Shown: piece by piece, positions 4,419 through 5,747 of the stretch
Position numbering within the stretch: position 1 is the first letter of the stretch
Layout: each line of letters opens with the position of its first letter
Position numbers and translations under genes: made by a program
The notes under the pieces: generated by a model
Seen by the model: the letters and a program-made list of their open reading frames with translations, nothing else
Database searches by the model: none
What the model was told of the DNA's origin: nothing
DNA from: Bacteroidaceae bacterium
Lineage (GTDB): Bacteria; Bacteroidota; Bacteroidia; Bacteroidales; Bacteroidaceae
DNA length: 5,747 bases
NCBI GenBank assembly: GCA_016284115.1
Contig: JAEEOD010000199.1
Span: 1-5,747 of the forward strand
Direction of reading: 5' to 3'

Positions 4419-5747
4419 ATGATTGAAAACATTGACACTTCTTTGATTGATTGGTCGAGGGCACAATTTGCTCTCACGGCCATTTATCACTGGGTGTTTG
4501 TGCCTCTCACCTTGGGATTGGCAGTGGTGATGGGTATCATGGAAACACTCTACTACCGTTCTGGCGATGAGTTCTGGCAACGCACCGCTAAGTTCTGGAT
4601 GAAGTTATTTGGTATTAATTTTGCCGTGGGCATTGCTACAGGACTTATTTTAGAGTTTGAGTTCGGTACCAACTGGAGCAACTACAGTTGGTTCGTTGGT
4701 GACATCTTCGGCGCTCCATTGGCCATCGAAGGCATTGTGGCTTTCTTTATGGAAAGTACCTTCGTGGCCGTTATGTTCTTTGGATGGAAGAAGGTAAGCA
4801 AGGGCTTCCACCTAGCTTCCACTTGGCTTACAGGTGCAGGCGCTACCATCTCAGCTTGGTGGATATTGGTGGCTAACTCGTGGATGCAGCATCCTGTTGG
4901 TATGGAGTTTAATCCCGATACGGCTCGCAACGAGATGATTAGCTTTGCCGAGGTGGCTTTGTCGCCTTTTGCAGTGAGCAAGTTCTTCCATACGGTGACC
5001 TCTGCTTGGGTATTGGGTGGCATCTTTGTGATAGGTGTCAGTTGTTGGTACCTGTTGAAAGGGCGAGAGAAGAAGTTTGCCTTGGCAAGTATTAAGATAG
5101 GCGCTATCGTGGGCATCATTGCTGCTGCTTTAGTAGCTGTTACTGGTGATGAATCTGGTCATCAGGTAGCTCAGTATCAGCCGATGAAATTGGCGGCTAT
5201 GGAAGGCCTTTATCAAGGTGAAAGTGGGGCAGGACTTACTGCCGTTGCCATATTGAATCCTGCTAAGCAGACACCGCAGGATGGTGTAGAGCCTTATCTG
5301 TTTGAGATCAAGATTCCATATATGCTATCTCTGTTGGCTGATCGTGACATTAATTCCTTTGTGCCAGGTATCAACGACTTGCTCAATGGTGGCTATCAGC
5401 AGAAAGACGGTACCACAGCTCTATCTGTAGAAGAAAAGATTGCTAAAGGTAAGAAGGCGATAGCAGCTTTTGCTGCCTATCGACAAGCACGTGCTGATGG
5501 AAATGATGCTGAGGCTAAGGTACAGGCAGGCGTGATGCGTGAAAATATGCCATATTTTGGTTATGGACACATTAAGAATGTAAATGATGTAGTGCCTCCT
5601 GTGGCATTGACTTTTTATATGTTCCGTATAATGGTCATGCTGGGTGGCTATTTCATTCTATTCTGCTTTGTGATGCTCTTTCTGGTTTACAAGAAAGACA
5701 TTGCTAGCATAAAATGGTTCCACTGGATGGCAATATTCACCATCCCA
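4419..5747 (+). CDS. cydA: Cytochrome bd quinol oxidase subunit I, 5' part (443 codons, cut by window edge)
   Basis: Subunit I of the cytochrome bd terminal oxidase in the inner membrane, which oxidises quinol and reduces O2 to water with high affinity. The frame is open from the ATG at 4419 to the window end without a stop. Compared with E. coli CydA from memory, numbering is shifted by five: H24 (H19, heme b595 ligand) in ALTAIYHW, E104 and E112 (E99, E107) in APLAIEGIVAFFMES, H191 (H186, heme b558) in KFFHTV, K257 and E262 (K252, E257, quinol site) in MKLAAME, and R403 and M405 (R391, M393, heme b558) in FRIMV. The distance from E262 to M405 (143 residues, against 136 in E. coli) indicates the long Q-loop type. 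The GRQPW motif and C-terminus lie beyond the edge. It follows the DUF4492-like gene by 20 bases, and cydB is expected next. This enzyme lets anaerobes such as Bacteroides respire or scavenge trace oxygen. Confidence 0.97.
   Translation, partial: MIENIDTSLIDWSRAQFALTAIYHWVFVPLTLGLAVVMGIMETLYYRSGDEFWQRTAKFWMKLFGINFAVGIATGLILEFEFGTNWSNYSWFVGDIFGAPLAIEGIVAFFMESTFVAVMFFGWKKVSKGFHLASTWLTGAGATISAWWILVANSWMQHPVGMEFNPDTARNEMISFAEVALSPFAVSKFFHTVTSAWVLGGIFVIGVSCWYLLKGREKKFALASIKIGAIVGIIAAALVAVTGDESGHQVAQYQPMKLAAMEGLYQGESGAGLTAVAILNPAKQTPQDGVEPYLFEIKIPYMLSLLADRDINSFVPGINDLLNGGYQQKDGTTALSVEEKIAKGKKAIAAFAAYRQARADGNDAEAKVQAGVMRENMPYFGYGHIKNVNDVVPPVALTFYMFRIMVMLGGYFILFCFVMLFLVYKKDIASIKWFHWMAIFTIP

Noticed and set aside
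4682..5119. 145-codon open frame on the minus strand
   Set aside because: It lies wholly inside cydA, whose protein shows all expected conserved residues; the opposite-strand product resembles no family and has no leader signals.

Overview
The window looks like chromosomal DNA from a Bacteroidales bacterium, most likely Prevotella/Segatella or a close relative. The evidence is the Bacteroidetes-type -7 promoter box (TAnnTTTG) with no Shine-Dalgarno sequences, A/T-rich leaders, a stand-alone MacB-type ATPase separate from its permease, and a DUF4492-like small gene directly in front of cydA. The genus is an inference from overall protein similarity and was not checked by search.

Left part (1-3572, all on the minus strand): a tripartite ABC efflux operon read right to left. 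It encodes a TolC-family outer-membrane channel (start 3572), a MacA/HlyD-type periplasmic adaptor (start 2121), a MacB/LolD-type ATPase (start 866) and the first 35 codons of a MacB-type permease that runs off the left edge (start 106). Gaps are 41, 46 and 13 bases, so one transcript is likely. Together the products would use ATP in the cytoplasm to drive export from the inner membrane or periplasm through the outer membrane. The substrate cannot be read from the sequence. A convincing promoter lies at 3610-3640. Just upstream of it is a 9-base direct repeat with a 21-base period, which looks like an activator site.

Middle (3573-4173, about 600 bases, no gene): the divergent intergenic region. 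It holds the efflux promoter, a degenerate tandem array of seven units with a 22-base period (3761-3911), a GC-rich patch, and a 15-bp-arm inverted repeat that overlaps a -7-like box just before the right-hand operon.

Right part (4174-5747, plus strand): a 74-residue single-membrane-span protein of the DUF4492 type. It is followed 20 bases later by cydA, subunit I of cytochrome bd quinol oxidase, complete through residue 443 and cut by the window edge. All heme and quinol-loop residues that fall inside the window are present; the GRQPW region and the C-terminus lie beyond it. CydB is expected next.

The genes themselves are ordinary. The features least explained by known families are the 22-base repeat array, the 21-base-period direct repeat at the efflux promoter, the dyad over the cyd promoter, and the perfect 15-base repeats encoding the Gly/Pro tail of the adaptor.
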